Source of the DNA: an uncultured Collinsella sp.
GTDB lineage: Bacteria > Actinomycetota > Coriobacteriia > Coriobacteriales > Coriobacteriaceae
Assembly: GCA_900541145.1 (NCBI GenBank)
Contig: UQIH01000004.1
Coordinates: forward strand, 56,885-120,884
DNA: 64,000 nucleotides
Reading direction: 5' to 3'
Positions 16,825-25,301 of the stretch are shown piece after piece. Position 1 is the stretch's first letter, and the number at the start of each line of letters is the position of its first letter. Below the pieces are notes generated by a model. The model worked only from the letters and a program-made list of their open reading frames with translations, searched no databases and was not told where the DNA came from. A program made the translations under genes and the position numbers.

Positions 16825-17868
16825 TTAAGCATTGGTCTGGACGAAGCCGCCATCAAACGCATTGGCCTCGAGCACGCGGGCACAGCCGTTAACGACGTTA
16901 TCGAGCGCCGTGGGGCTGACGTTGACCGAAACACCGGTCTCATCGCGCAGGCGCACGTCGAGACCGCGCAGCAGCGCGCCGCCACCAGTCAGCAAAATGC
17001 CGTAGTACATAAGGTCCGAGGCAAGATCGGGAGGCGTAGCGTCGAGTGCGTCCTTGACGGCCTTGGCCATCTCGTCGAGCGGCTTGTTGAGCGCGCGACG
17101 AATCTCCTCGCTCTCGATGCGCACGGTCTTGGGCAGACCGGTGATCACGTCGCGGCCGTTGACCTCGACGTCGAGCTCGTCCTTGAGCGGCACGGCGGAA
17201 CCGACCTTGATCTTGATGTCCTCTGCCGTACGCTCGCCGATGGCCAAGTTGTAGGCATCGCGAACGTGCGTGAGGATGGCCTGATCGAACTCGTCGCCGG
17301 CAATACGGATGGACTGCGAGACGACGATGCCACCCATAGCGATAACGGCAACCTCGGTGGTACCGCCACCGATGTCGATGACCATGGAGCCGGTGGGTTC
17401 CTCGACGGGCAGATCGGCGCCGATAGCGGCAGCCATGGGCTCCTCGATCAGGTAGGCCTGGCGAGCGCCAGCCTGGATCGTGGCCTCAAAGACAGCACGC
17501 TTCTCGACCGACGTGACGCCGGAGGGAACGCAGACGACAACGCGCGGACGCGGGGTCCACGGATAGCGCTTCTCGGACGCCTTGTCGATAAAATAGCGAA
17601 GCATAGCCTCGGTAACATCGAAGTCGGCGATGACGCCGTCCTTCAGGGGACGAACGGCCACGATGTTGCCGGGCGTACGGCCGAGCATGCGCTTTGCCTC
17701 GATACCGACCGCGAGGATGCGCTCGTCGTTCTTGTCGATGGCGACAACAGAGGGCTCGCGAATAACGATGCCCTTGCCGCGCACGGAGACAAGCGTATTT
17801 GCGGTGCCGAGGTCGATGGCAAGATCGCCCGCATAGCTACCGAAGAACATATCCATCAAAGAAAACAA
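16825..17868 (-). CDS. mreB: Rod shape-determining protein MreB
   Basis: Bacterial actin that directs lateral wall synthesis from the inner face of the membrane. The 347-residue protein has the actin-family phosphate 1 motif D-L-G-T-A-N-T-L-V near residue 20, M-V-I-D-I-G-G-G-T-T-E-V-A-V-I (phosphate 2) and L-T-G-G-G-A-L-L-R-G (adenosine motif). The start is taken as TTG at 17868, five bases after AGGAG. ATG codons at 17856 and 17850 are less well placed. It heads an eight-gene run mreB-mreC-mreD-mrdA-rodA-DUF697-like-radical SAM-DUF2344 with gaps under 25 bp. Confidence 0.97.
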   Translation of the reverse strand: MFSLMDMFFGSYAGDLAIDLGTANTLVSVRGKGIVIREPSVVAIDKNDERILAVGIEAKRMLGRTPGNIVAVRPLKDGVIADFDVTEAMLRYFIDKASEKRYPWTPRPRVVVCVPSGVTSVEKRAVFEATIQAGARQAYLIEEPMAAAIGADLPVEEPTGSMVIDIGGGTTEVAVIAMGGIVVSQSIRIAGDEFDQAILTHVRDAYNLAIGERTAEDIKIKVGSAVPLKDELDVEVNGRDVITGLPKTVRIESEEIRRALNKPLDEMAKAVKDALDATPPDLASDLMYYGILLTGGGALLRGLDVRLRDETGVSVNVSPTALDNVVNGCARVLEANAFDGGFVQTNA

Positions 17869-17928
17869 CGCAACTCCTGATGTGTTGGATGATTGCTGGA
17901 AAACTACTAGCTCATCATACTAGCGCAA

Positions 17929-17961
17929 GCCCGGCACCTCACTTGCGGTGAAGCGCCGGGC
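17929..17961 (-). terminator. Stem-loop between the TPR gene and mreB, possible terminator
   Basis: A 7-bp GC-rich stem (17929-17935 with 17955-17961) encloses an inner CACC/GGTG pairing. It lies just beyond the stop of the TPR gene and upstream of mreB. There is no T run on either strand, so termination is uncertain. Confidence 0.4.
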
Positions 17962-17983
17962 AAAGCTAAATCCCATAAGGTCA

Positions 17984-19288
17984 CTACTGGTTGTCAGCAG
18001 CCGAGAAATCCATATCGAGCGAGGAAACGGCCCAGCCGATATGGTTGTCGGAGCGCACGAATTTGACGGTGTACTCCTGCTCGCCGCCCTTGGACAGCGA
18101 TGCCTTAACCTTGGCGGTCGTCTCGGTCATGGACTGATCCATGCCCTCGACGGACACGGTGGCACCCTGCGGAATCGAGGAGATGATCATCGACTTGGCG
18201 TCCTCGGACAGGCTCGAGGCCAGGCAAGACTCGGCCTTTGCGGTGTCACCGTCGCCGGCAGCCTGGAACAGATCGGTAACGACAGACTCCTGGGACGGGA
18301 AGCCAAAGCCGCGCGTGTAGGCAAAGCCCAGACCGCCCGCGGCGATCAAAATGAGCAGAAGCAGCACAATGAAGACCTTGAGACCCGTGTGGCGATGGCG
18401 ACGACGGACCTTGGCCTGCTTACGATCCTGACGGTCCTGCTGGACCATCTCGGACTCGGACAGCGTAAAGAAGCCGGTGTCCGAGGGATCGGGCATAAAC
18501 TGACCGGTCGCGCCCGTAGGATCGAGCGGATCGACGGCGGGAGCGTCCATCGCGGGCGCCGGAGCCGTGGCCATAGCCGTCTGGGCAGACAACGCGGCAA
18601 GCGAATCGTGCACGCGGGCAAGCTCGTCGGCCTGCTCGGAGGTGAGCTGGTAGATGCCATCGGCAGTAGCGGCGTTAAAGGCGTCGAGTGCGTCGGAGGG
18701 GCGGCCGGCGGCAGAAAGCGCCTGACCCATGCCGGCGTTGAGCGCACGCGTGTCGTCGCGGGGACCGGCAAAGTCGATAGCCGTGCGGTAGGTCTCCACG
18801 GCATCCGCCGGACGGCCGAGCTTAATGAAGCAACGACCGAGCTCGCCGAGTGCGGCGGCAGGAGCCGGATTGGCGCCGTCGATGGCAGCCTGACGGAAGG
18901 CAGTACCCGCGTTGGCATAGTCGCCCGACTGGAACAGCGCGTTACCCAGGCCCAGATAGGCCTTGAACGGCGTGGCATAGGAAGCATCCTGCGTAGCAGC
19001 AGAGAACGCCTGGGCGGCCGTCGTGTAGTCGCCCACGGCGGCGAGCGCCTTGCCGCGGTTGGTGAGCAGTGCGCCGCGCTTGCCGTAGGTGCCGTCGTTG
19101 AGGGCGGCGGCATAGGCCTCGGCGGCCTCGGCATACATGCCCAGGTGCATCAAGGCGTTACCACGAAGGTGATCGGCCTCGCCCATAATCTCATCGGGAG
19201 TTTTTGCCGCCCCAAGCATCTGGGCTGCAGCGGAAAAATCACCCGCGCGGTAAGCGGCGCGGCCCTGTTGGATCAGCTGGCTATTCAA
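17984..19288 (-). CDS. TPR-repeat protein with C-terminal membrane anchor and extracytoplasmic domain
   Basis: A 434-residue protein of unknown function. Residues 1-200 form about five tetratricopeptide repeats (for example A-Y-R-A-G-D-F-S-A-A-A-Q and A-L-A-A-V-G-D-Y-T-T-A-A-Q-A-F). A proline- and aspartate-rich linker follows, then a basic segment and one membrane helix near residues 300-322. The remaining 110 residues lie outside and resemble DUF4878-type domains. The topology suggests a cytoplasmic TPR scaffold tied to an external sensor or binding domain. The start is a TTG at 19288 after AAAGGGG. It is 11 bp downstream of the cyclophilin gene and probably cotranscribed with it. Confidence 0.7.
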   Translation of the reverse strand: MNSQLIQQGRAAYRAGDFSAAAQMLGAAKTPDEIMGEADHLRGNALMHLGMYAEAAEAYAAALNDGTYGKRGALLTNRGKALAAVGDYTTAAQAFSAATQDASYATPFKAYLGLGNALFQSGDYANAGTAFRQAAIDGANPAPAAALGELGRCFIKLGRPADAVETYRTAIDFAGPRDDTRALNAGMGQALSAAGRPSDALDAFNAATADGIYQLTSEQADELARVHDSLAALSAQTAMATAPAPAMDAPAVDPLDPTGATGQFMPDPSDTGFFTLSESEMVQQDRQDRKQAKVRRRHRHTGLKVFIVLLLLILIAAGGLGFAYTRGFGFPSQESVVTDLFQAAGDGDTAKAESCLASSLSEDAKSMIISSIPQGATVSVEGMDQSMTETTAKVKASLSKGGEQEYTVKFVRSDNHIGWAVSSLDMDFSAADNQ

Positions 19289-19299
19289 GGAAGTCCCCT

Positions 19300-19842
19300 T
19301 TACTCGTGAACGATCTCGACACGGACGATCTCGTCGCCGGCACGCAGCTGCGAAATCACATCAAGACCCTCGACCGTGGTACCAAAGACGGTGTAACCGG
19401 AATCGAGGTTATGCTGGGCGCCCAGGCAGAAGTAGAACTGCGAACCCGCGGAATCGGGGTCCATGGAGCGTGCCATGGCAAGGGCACCATCGACATGGCT
19501 GTTGCGCGGATTGGTGGCAAACTCGCCCTTAATGCAGTAGCCGGGGCCACCGGTACCGGGCATGCCGTCGGGGCCCTCAAGACCGGCAGCGACGTCGGCG
19601 CCGGACATATCGCGGGTATTGGGGTCGCCGCCCTGAATGACAAAGCCGGGCACATAGCGATGGAACTTAAGGCCATCATAGAAGCCCATCGTGGAAAGCT
19701 CGCAGAAGTTCGCGACATGAATGGGAGCGCCCTCGCCGTCAAACTTGACCTTGATGGTACCCTTCGACGTCTCGATAACGGCGCACTCGTCGCCGGCAAG
19801 CTGATACTCGGGCGTGTAGAGCTCTTTCTTAAAACCAAACAT
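19300..19842 (-). CDS. Cyclophilin-type peptidyl-prolyl cis-trans isomerase
   Basis: Single-domain cyclophilin that isomerises Xaa-Pro bonds. The 180-residue sequence contains F-H-R-Y-V-P-G-F-V-I-Q-G-G-D-P (with the catalytic arginine), G-A-L-A-M-A-R-S, S-Q-F-Y-F-C-L-G and Y-T-V-F-G-T-V in the expected order. There is no signal peptide, so it should be cytoplasmic. GGAAGG precedes the ATG. It is the gene upstream of the TPR protein on the same strand. Confidence 0.93.
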   Translation of the reverse strand: MFGFKKELYTPEYQLAGDECAVIETSKGTIKVKFDGEGAPIHVANFCELSTMGFYDGLKFHRYVPGFVIQGGDPNTRDMSGADVAAGLEGPDGMPGTGGPGYCIKGEFATNPRNSHVDGALAMARSMDPDSAGSQFYFCLGAQHNLDSGYTVFGTTVEGLDVISQLRAGDEIVRVEIVHE

Positions 19843-19949
19843 GTGGTTCCTTCCTCGTGCGTTTAAAGCATATTTGTACGAATTGTAGCAATAAGCATGC
19901 GCTTACATCAATTGCGCACGTAGGTTATGCCGACTATGGCGAACTAATT

Positions 19950-21092
19950 TTAGGAACGCTGCTGCGGCTTCCAGGAACCCACATTGGCGTCGTACTGGCT
20001 CAGCGCGCTGTTGCCGCCCTGCGCGATGGGCGCCAGGATCTCGCTTTGGTGGGAACTCATCGACTCGCCATCGGGAATGGCCAGCGAGATATCCCAGCTC
20101 TGGCAGATCACGTCGACGCGCTCGTACATCCACTCGGCAAGTTGCTTTAAGTGGGCGATGTCATCCGCATAGACCGTATCGTCCTGATACTTAAGGTTGT
20201 TAAGCTCATCTTGCGTCTTTTTGATCTGGTCGCGCAGGGCGTAGGCACTCTGCGACAGCTCCTGACGGGTGGACAGTGGCGTTCGGAGATAACCGTTGTT
20301 AAAGGAATCGATGACCTCGCCGATCTGGTCCTCGTCACCGTAGGACACGATGGTCTGATACAGACCGTCGAGCCTGGTATAGAGCTGATCATCGGTGAGC
20401 ACGGTTTCTTCCTGGACCACCTCGGCAGAATCGTCCTGCTTGGTATCGTCCTCAGTCGCCTCGCCCTTTTGGCGCGTGGGGAAGGTCGTCTGCGCGGCCT
20501 GGCCAAACTGGTCGTAGAAGCCAGGCATGACACCCAAGGGATCGGCCGTCACGAACCAATAGGCACCGCCGCAAAGGACGGCAAGGACCGCGATGACGAT
20601 GAGCGGCTTGGGGATATGACGCTTGTGCTTGTGATAGGCGTCCTCGTCGGGATGCACCTTGCGCTTGGGTTTTTGAGCATCGTCGTGCAGGGAAACCGGC
20701 GTGGGAATATCGACCTTGGGAATACCGAAATCCTTATCGAAAGCCGGCAGCACGTAGGTCTCATTGGGGTCGGCGGCGTCCGAAAGCACCGCAGCGGCAG
20801 AGGCCGGCGCATGAGGCACCTCGGTATCGATCTGCTCTTGCGTTAGGCGCGGAAAGCCCGCCGTGCGGCCCGCTGCCAGGTCGGATGCGGCCGCGTCCTC
20901 GGAGAGGATACCCGGAGCGGGGCGTCCGCATTTGGGGCACGTACGATCATGTGGAGAAAGACGGGCACCGCAGCCCTCGCAGAACACGAATTCGGTGTGC
21001 TCGGGACCATCGCCCGGACCCACATAGGCGTTGCAGTAGGGGCAGAACGAGGCGCCGTCCTCGATAGTCTTAAGGCAATGCGGGCAGATCAC
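19950..21092 (-). CDS. Zinc-ribbon membrane protein of unknown function
   Basis: About 380 residues. Two zinc-ribbon units stand at the N-terminus: C-P-H-C with C-P-Y-C, then C-E-G-C with C-P-K-C. After a long acidic and proline-containing linker a basic patch precedes one membrane helix (P-L-I-V-I-A-V-L-A-V-L-C-G-G-A-Y-W). The rest is an external region with a predicted coiled coil (Q-I-K-K-T-Q-D-E-L). The frame opens with a TTG at 21122, but a GTG at 21092 has AGAGGA at good spacing and starts the protein exactly before the first ribbon, so it is preferred. I can not assign a function. Confidence 0.65.
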   Translation of the reverse strand: MICPHCLKTIEDGASFCPYCNAYVGPGDGPEHTEFVFCEGCGARLSPHDRTCPKCGRPAPGILSEDAAASDLAAGRTAGFPRLTQEQIDTEVPHAPASAAAVLSDAADPNETYVLPAFDKDFGIPKVDIPTPVSLHDDAQKPKRKVHPDEDAYHKHKRHIPKPLIVIAVLAVLCGGAYWFVTADPLGVMPGFYDQFGQAAQTTFPTRQKGEATEDDTKQDDSAEVVQEETVLTDDQLYTRLDGLYQTIVSYGDEDQIGEVIDSFNNGYLRTPLSTRQELSQSAYALRDQIKKTQDELNNLKYQDDTVYADDIAHLKQLAEWMYERVDVICQSWDISLAIPDGESMSSHQSEILAPIAQGGNSALSQYDANVGSWKPQQRS

Positions 21093-21195
21093 GGCATCCT
21101 CTTTTCGAAGCAATTCAAACAATCGAGGTTAGAGCATAACATCGCCACGGCCCCACAGGAACAAGGCACCAATTCAACATCGCCAGGGCGCGTAG

Positions 21196-23919
21196 CTACT
21201 TCTTCTTTTTGCTTGGCATCGAGACTTTGATGCCTTGGGCGGACTTGGTCACGCGAGAGCGCTTGGCTCCGGTACTCTTCTTTTTCTTGGGCTGGGCCTG
21301 GGCCACGCCCTCAAGTGCGCGGGCCTCGGCCTCGCGAGCGGTGCGATCTTCGCGGCGCTGCGCCATGTCGGCGGCGACGCGCTTGGCAAAACGCTCGGCC
21401 GTCGAACCCGTCGAGCTCACCTTGCCGCCACCGCGACCCAGGTGAACGCGCACACCACGGCCAAAACCAGTTGCGGCATGACGACGACGCGGCTTGAGCG
21501 AATCCATCATCGTGGCGAGCTTAAAGAACACCGAGCAGGTAAAGATCACGATGACAGCCAAGATAACCATCTGGCCTATTGACAGGTTGGCAATAGACAG
21601 CAGCTCCGGGAATCCGATAACGCCCACCAGGATGCCGGCGACTACAAACACAAAAAGCACCACACGTAAGGGCGTGAGAGGCTGCGAGATGTGCCAGATC
21701 AGGCTGACGCTCGCCGCGCACGACGTAAGCAGGCACATCGTAGACAGCGTGAGCTGGCTAAAGCCAAACACGCGCGCCACAAAGATATCGAGCGCCGCAG
21801 CCAAAATGACTGCAATCGACGCCGGCAGCGCACGCTTGAGTACGCTAGTCAAAAATGACCCCTTCACGCGAGCATTGTTGGGCTCCAAACCCAGCACAAA
21901 GCCCGGCGCGCCGATGCAGAAGAAGTTGATGAGTGTCATCTGGATGGGCTCGAAGGGGTACGGCGGCAGTGCAATGCACAGCGCCGCCAGGCCCATCGAG
22001 AACAGCGTCTTGGTCAGGAACAGCGAGGCCGAACGCTGCAGGTTGTTGATGGAGCGACGGCCCTCGGCCACCACGGCGGGCATCGAGGCAAAGTCGTTGT
22101 CGACGAGTACGATCTCGGCCACGTTACGTGCGGCATCGGAGCCAGCCGCCATGGCCACGGAGCAGTCGGCCTCCTTGAGCGCCAGCACGTCGTTGACGCC
22201 GTCGCCCGTCATGGCCACGGTGTGCTCGCGGCGCTTGAGCGCCTGCACGAGCTCGCGCTTCTGCTGCGGGGTCACACGACCAAAGACATGGTAGCGGTCC
22301 ACTGCGGCATCGAGCTTGGCCGGCGTATCGAGCGTCGTGGCGTCCACATAGGCGTCCGCCCCCGGCACGCCCACCACGCGCGCGATCGACGACACCGTAC
22401 GCGGGTCGTCGCCACTGATCACGTTGAGGGTCACGCCCTGCTCGTTAAAGTAGCCGATGGTCTCGGCCGCCGAGGTACGAATCTCGTCGCGGATGGTCAC
22501 AAAGCCCACGGGCTCGGCCTCGCCCACCATATCGCCATCGGGCGTAAAGCCGTCCACGCGCGCCACCACGAGCACGCGGCAGGTATCGGCAAGCTCGGCG
22601 ACACGGTTCTCGACCTGGGCAAAAACACGATCAGAGAGCACAAACTGCGCCGCACCCATCACATAGGAGCCCTGCGCAAACGAAGCGCCACTCCATTTTT
22701 TAGACGACGAGAATGGAATGACCGACAGCGGCTCAGACACCTCGACCGGGCGATCGGCGTAATAGTTGAGCAGCGCCTGGCAGGTCTCGTTGGCATCGGC
22801 CGAAGTCGCACGCGCGACGTTAGCCAGCGCAAAATCGAGCACCGTGGTATCGACGGGAACGGCCGCCTCGTCCGAGCCGGCGCCTAGGCTCACGCCCTCA
22901 ACCGGCAGCGGATACGTGCCCTCGACCTCCATGCGGCCCGACGTGATGGTGCCCGTCTTGTCCAGGCACAGCACGTCGACGCGAGCGAGCGTCTCGATGC
23001 AGTAGAGCTGCTGCGCCAGCACCTTGCGGCGAGCCAGGCGCACCGTGGCGATGGCGAGCACCGACGAGGTCAGCAGCACCAGGCCTTGCGGGATCATGCC
23101 CAGCAGGGCGCCCACCGTGGACAGCAGCGCCGACGAAGGCACATGACCAGCCAACAGCTCGGAGAAGCACCACGAAAGCGCGCTATCGCCCGGGGTTCCC
23201 GCGGCATCCCACAGTTCGCTCACACTCGAGGCAAACAACGCCAAACCGAGCGGGATCATGATGATGCTCGCAAAGCGAACGATGGCGTTAAGCGCGTTCA
23301 TGATCTCGGAATTGACCTTTTTGACGTATTTGGCCTCGTTATTGATCTTAGCCACGTAGTTGTCGGCGCCGACATGGATCACGCGGGCGCGCAGCAGGCC
23401 CGAGTCGATAAAGCTGCCGCTCATGAGCTCGGAACCGGGCTGCTTTTTGATGAGATCGCTCTCGCCCGTCAGCAGGCTCTCGTTCACGAGCGCCTCGCCC
23501 GAAACCACCACGGCGTCAGCGGGAATCTGGTCGCCGCGCCCCAGGCGGATGATGTCGTCGAGCACGATCTGGTCCAGGTCGAGTTCCACCTCGGCGCCGT
23601 CGCGCACCGCAATGGCCTTCTTGGAGGTCAGCAGCGTGAGCTTATCGACCATCTTCTTGGACCGCATGGATTGAATGACGCCAATAGCGGTATTGAGGAA
23701 CACCACAAACAGGAACGTCAGGTTCTTAAACGAACCGGTAAGCAACACCAAAATCGCCAAGACAGCGTTGATCAAGTTAAACAGCGTGCAGAGGTTCTCG
23801 ATGATGAGCTCTTTGACCGATTTGGTCTTAAGCTCCATGTTGCGGTTGATCTTACCGGCGGCGATGCGCTCCTCGACCTCGGCGGTCGAAAGCCCGCGCT
23901 CGATATCCGTTGCTGCCAT
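21196..23919 (-). CDS. CtpE-like P-type cation ATPase
   Basis: Membrane ion pump of the HAD P-type ATPase superfamily. The catalytic motifs are intact: L-L-T-G-E-S (actuator), L-D-K-T-G-T-I-T (phosphorylated aspartate) and M-T-G-D-G-V-N-D-V-L-A-L-K-E-A-D (hinge). The membrane motif reads P-Q-G-L in place of the P-E-G-L of many calcium pumps, as in the CtpE group linked to calcium uptake; the ion is therefore only a guess. The C-terminus is a long basic tail ending in repeated lysines. The frame runs into the tRNA gene at 24021, so the start must lie further in. The ATG at 23919 is chosen, with 23931 as the alternative. Beyond that, the N-terminal sequence E-R-G-L-S-T-A-E-V-E is typical. Confidence 0.85.
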   Translation of the reverse strand: MAATDIERGLSTAEVEERIAAGKINRNMELKTKSVKELIIENLCTLFNLINAVLAILVLLTGSFKNLTFLFVVFLNTAIGVIQSMRSKKMVDKLTLLTSKKAIAVRDGAEVELDLDQIVLDDIIRLGRGDQIPADAVVVSGEALVNESLLTGESDLIKKQPGSELMSGSFIDSGLLRARVIHVGADNYVAKINNEAKYVKKVNSEIMNALNAIVRFASIIMIPLGLALFASSVSELWDAAGTPGDSALSWCFSELLAGHVPSSALLSTVGALLGMIPQGLVLLTSSVLAIATVRLARRKVLAQQLYCIETLARVDVLCLDKTGTITSGRMEVEGTYPLPVEGVSLGAGSDEAAVPVDTTVLDFALANVARATSADANETCQALLNYYADRPVEVSEPLSVIPFSSSKKWSGASFAQGSYVMGAAQFVLSDRVFAQVENRVAELADTCRVLVVARVDGFTPDGDMVGEAEPVGFVTIRDEIRTSAAETIGYFNEQGVTLNVISGDDPRTVSSIARVVGVPGADAYVDATTLDTPAKLDAAVDRYHVFGRVTPQQKRELVQALKRREHTVAMTGDGVNDVLALKEADCSVAMAAGSDAARNVAEIVLVDNDFASMPAVVAEGRRSINNLQRSASLFLTKTLFSMGLAALCIALPPYPFEPIQMTLINFFCIGAPGFVLGLEPNNARVKGSFLTSVLKRALPASIAVILAAALDIFVARVFGFSQLTLSTMCLLTSCAASVSLIWHISQPLTPLRVVLFVFVVAGILVGVIGFPELLSIANLSIGQMVILAVIVIFTCSVFFKLATMMDSLKPRRRHAATGFGRGVRVHLGRGGGKVSSTGSTAERFAKRVAADMAQRREDRTAREAEARALEGVAQAQPKKKKSTGAKRSRVTKSAQGIKVSMPSKKKK

Positions 23920-23949
23920 ACCACGTCCCATCACGTCGCGTCGGTATAA

Positions 23950-23985
23950 GAAAACCGCCCGGACCATGCGAGGTTCGGACGGTCT
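23950..23985 (-). terminator. Intrinsic terminator of tRNA-Arg(CCG)
   Basis: A 12-bp stem with two G-U pairs (23954-23965 with 23972-23983) is followed on the minus strand by TTTTCTT. It begins ten bases after the tRNA 3' end. Confidence 0.8.
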
Positions 23986-23994
23986 TACGTTCGA

Positions 23995-24071
23995 TGGTGC
24001 CCTATGTTGGATTCGAACCAACGGCCTTCTGCTCCGGAGGCAGACGCTCTAATCCCCTGAGCTAATAGGGC
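23995..24071 (-). tRNA. tRNA-Arg (anticodon CCG)
   Basis: A 77-base tRNA on the minus strand. The acceptor stem GCCCTAT pairs with ATAGGGC, the D arm is TAGCTCAGGGGATTAGAGC-like, the anticodon loop CTCCGGA gives CCG, and the T loop contains GGTTCGAATCC. The CCA end is encoded. It reads CGG arginine codons. Confidence 0.95.
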
Positions 24072-24202
24072 CAACGGTCGTCATTATACCCAAGTGCACC
24101 ACGGGCTATCAAAATAAAAGAAAAAGCTTTGCAATTCCGAGGAAGACGCGGCGCAACGGCCCACTTTAGAAGGCAAAAGCGAGTCAGATAGTATAAACTC
24201 TC

Positions 24203-24265
24203 ATGCACCATATATACACGGCTCGCGATGCGGGCCGTTTTTGCAAGGGTTATCCATCGAGGTGA
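24203..24265 (+). CDS. Putative 20-residue leader peptide of the aromatic operon
   Basis: A short frame runs from an ATG at 24203 to a TGA at 24265, ending only 11 bases before the DAHP synthase start. It encodes 20 residues including Tyr5, Phe13 and Tyr17. It has no ribosome-binding site. A TATAAA box ends six bases before the ATG, so it could be translated from a leaderless transcript. An intrinsic terminator lies inside the frame, and a ribosome moving along it would melt the hairpin. This arrangement suggests an attenuation control, but translation is unproven and the number of aromatic codons is small. Confidence 0.35.
   Translation: MHHIYTARDAGRFCKGYPSR
24218..24242 (+). terminator. 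Leader terminator (possible attenuator) upstream of the DAHP synthase gene
   Basis: A 9-bp stem with one G-U pair (24218-24226 with 24230-24238) and a three-base loop is followed by a run of five T (24238-24242). It points along the plus strand, 33 bases before the first aromatic gene, so some transcripts should end before the operon. Confidence 0.6.
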
Positions 24266-24275
24266 GAGGCACACC

Positions 24276-25298
24276 ATGATTGCAATTTTAAAGCAGAGCG
24301 CCAGCGACGAGGCCGTAAGCCATATCGTCAGCTGGATTGAGAAAAAAGGCCTGAAGACCGATGTCTCGCGCGGCGAGAACGAGACCATCATCGGCCTGGT
24401 GGGCGATACGACCAAGATCGACCCGTTCCTGCTCGAGTCCATGGACGTCGTCGAGCGCGTGCAGCGCGTCTCCGAGCCGTTCAAACGCGCCAACCGCAAG
24501 TTCCACCCCGAGGACTCCGTCATCGACTGCGGTCACGGCGTCAAGATAGGCGGCGACCAGTTCCAGGTCATCGCCGGTCCCTGCTCCGTCGAGGGCGAGA
24601 ACCTCATCCGCATCGCACGCCGCGTGAAGGCCGCCGGCGCCACGATGCTGCGCGGCGGCGCCTACAAGCCCCGCACCTCCCCCTACGCCTACCAGGGCAT
24701 GGGCCCCGCCGGCCTGGACCTGCTGTGCGAGGCCTCGGCCGAGCTCGACATGCCGATCGTCACCGAGATCATGGACCCGCGCGACGTGCAGGTCTTCTTG
24801 GACAAGAAGATTGACGTCATGCAGATCGGCGCCCGCAACGCCCAGAACTTCCCCCTGCTCAAGGAGGTCGGCAAGACCCAGACCCCGATTCTGCTCAAGC
24901 GCGGCATGTCCGGCACGATCGACGAGCTGCTCATGGCAGCCGAGTACATCATGAGCGAGGGCAACGACAACGTCATCCTGTGCGAGCGCGGCATCCGCAC
25001 CTTCGAGACCCGCACCCGCAACACCTTCGACCTCAACGCCGTGCCGGTGCTGCACCACCTGTCGCACCTGCCTGTCGTTGCCGACCCCAGCCACGCCACC
25101 GGCTACACCCGCTACGTTGAACCCATGGCACTCGCCGCGACCGCCTGCGGTGCCAACGGCCTGGAGATCGAGGTCCACGACGAGCCGAGCCGCGCCTGGT
25201 CCGACGGCGCCCAGGCCCTCACCCCCGATCAGTTCGACGACACCATGCGCCGCATCCGAGCCATCCGCGAGGTTGTCTGCCAAGAGACCATGGAGTAG
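24276..25298 (+). CDS. aroF: 3-deoxy-7-phosphoheptulonate synthase (type I-beta, with N-terminal regulatory domain)
   Basis: First enzyme of the shikimate pathway: joins phosphoenolpyruvate and erythrose 4-phosphate. The 340-residue protein has a ferredoxin-like regulatory domain (about 1-70) found in the I-beta class, where tyrosine or phenylalanine can bind, followed by a TIM barrel with I-A-G-P-C-S-V-E-G, R-G-G-A-Y-K-P-R-T-S-P-Y and D-P-S-H-A-T-G-Y. A frame opens earlier at 24228, but the ATG at 24276 has GGTGAGAGG upstream and the family N-terminus. It begins the operon, three bases before tyrA, and is preceded by a leader with a terminator. Confidence 0.95.
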   Translation: MIAILKQSASDEAVSHIVSWIEKKGLKTDVSRGENETIIGLVGDTTKIDPFLLESMDVVERVQRVSEPFKRANRKFHPEDSVIDCGHGVKIGGDQFQVIAGPCSVEGENLIRIARRVKAAGATMLRGGAYKPRTSPYAYQGMGPAGLDLLCEASAELDMPIVTEIMDPRDVQVFLDKKIDVMQIGARNAQNFPLLKEVGKTQTPILLKRGMSGTIDELLMAAEYIMSEGNDNVILCERGIRTFETRTRNTFDLNAVPVLHHLSHLPVVADPSHATGYTRYVEPMALAATACGANGLEIEVHDEPSRAWSDGAQALTPDQFDDTMRRIRAIREVVCQETME

Positions 25299-25301
25299 CC
25301 C

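Noticed and set aside
23932..24021. Longer N-terminus for the P-type ATPase up to 24021
   Set aside because: That extension reads through the tRNA-Arg(CCG) gene and its terminator.
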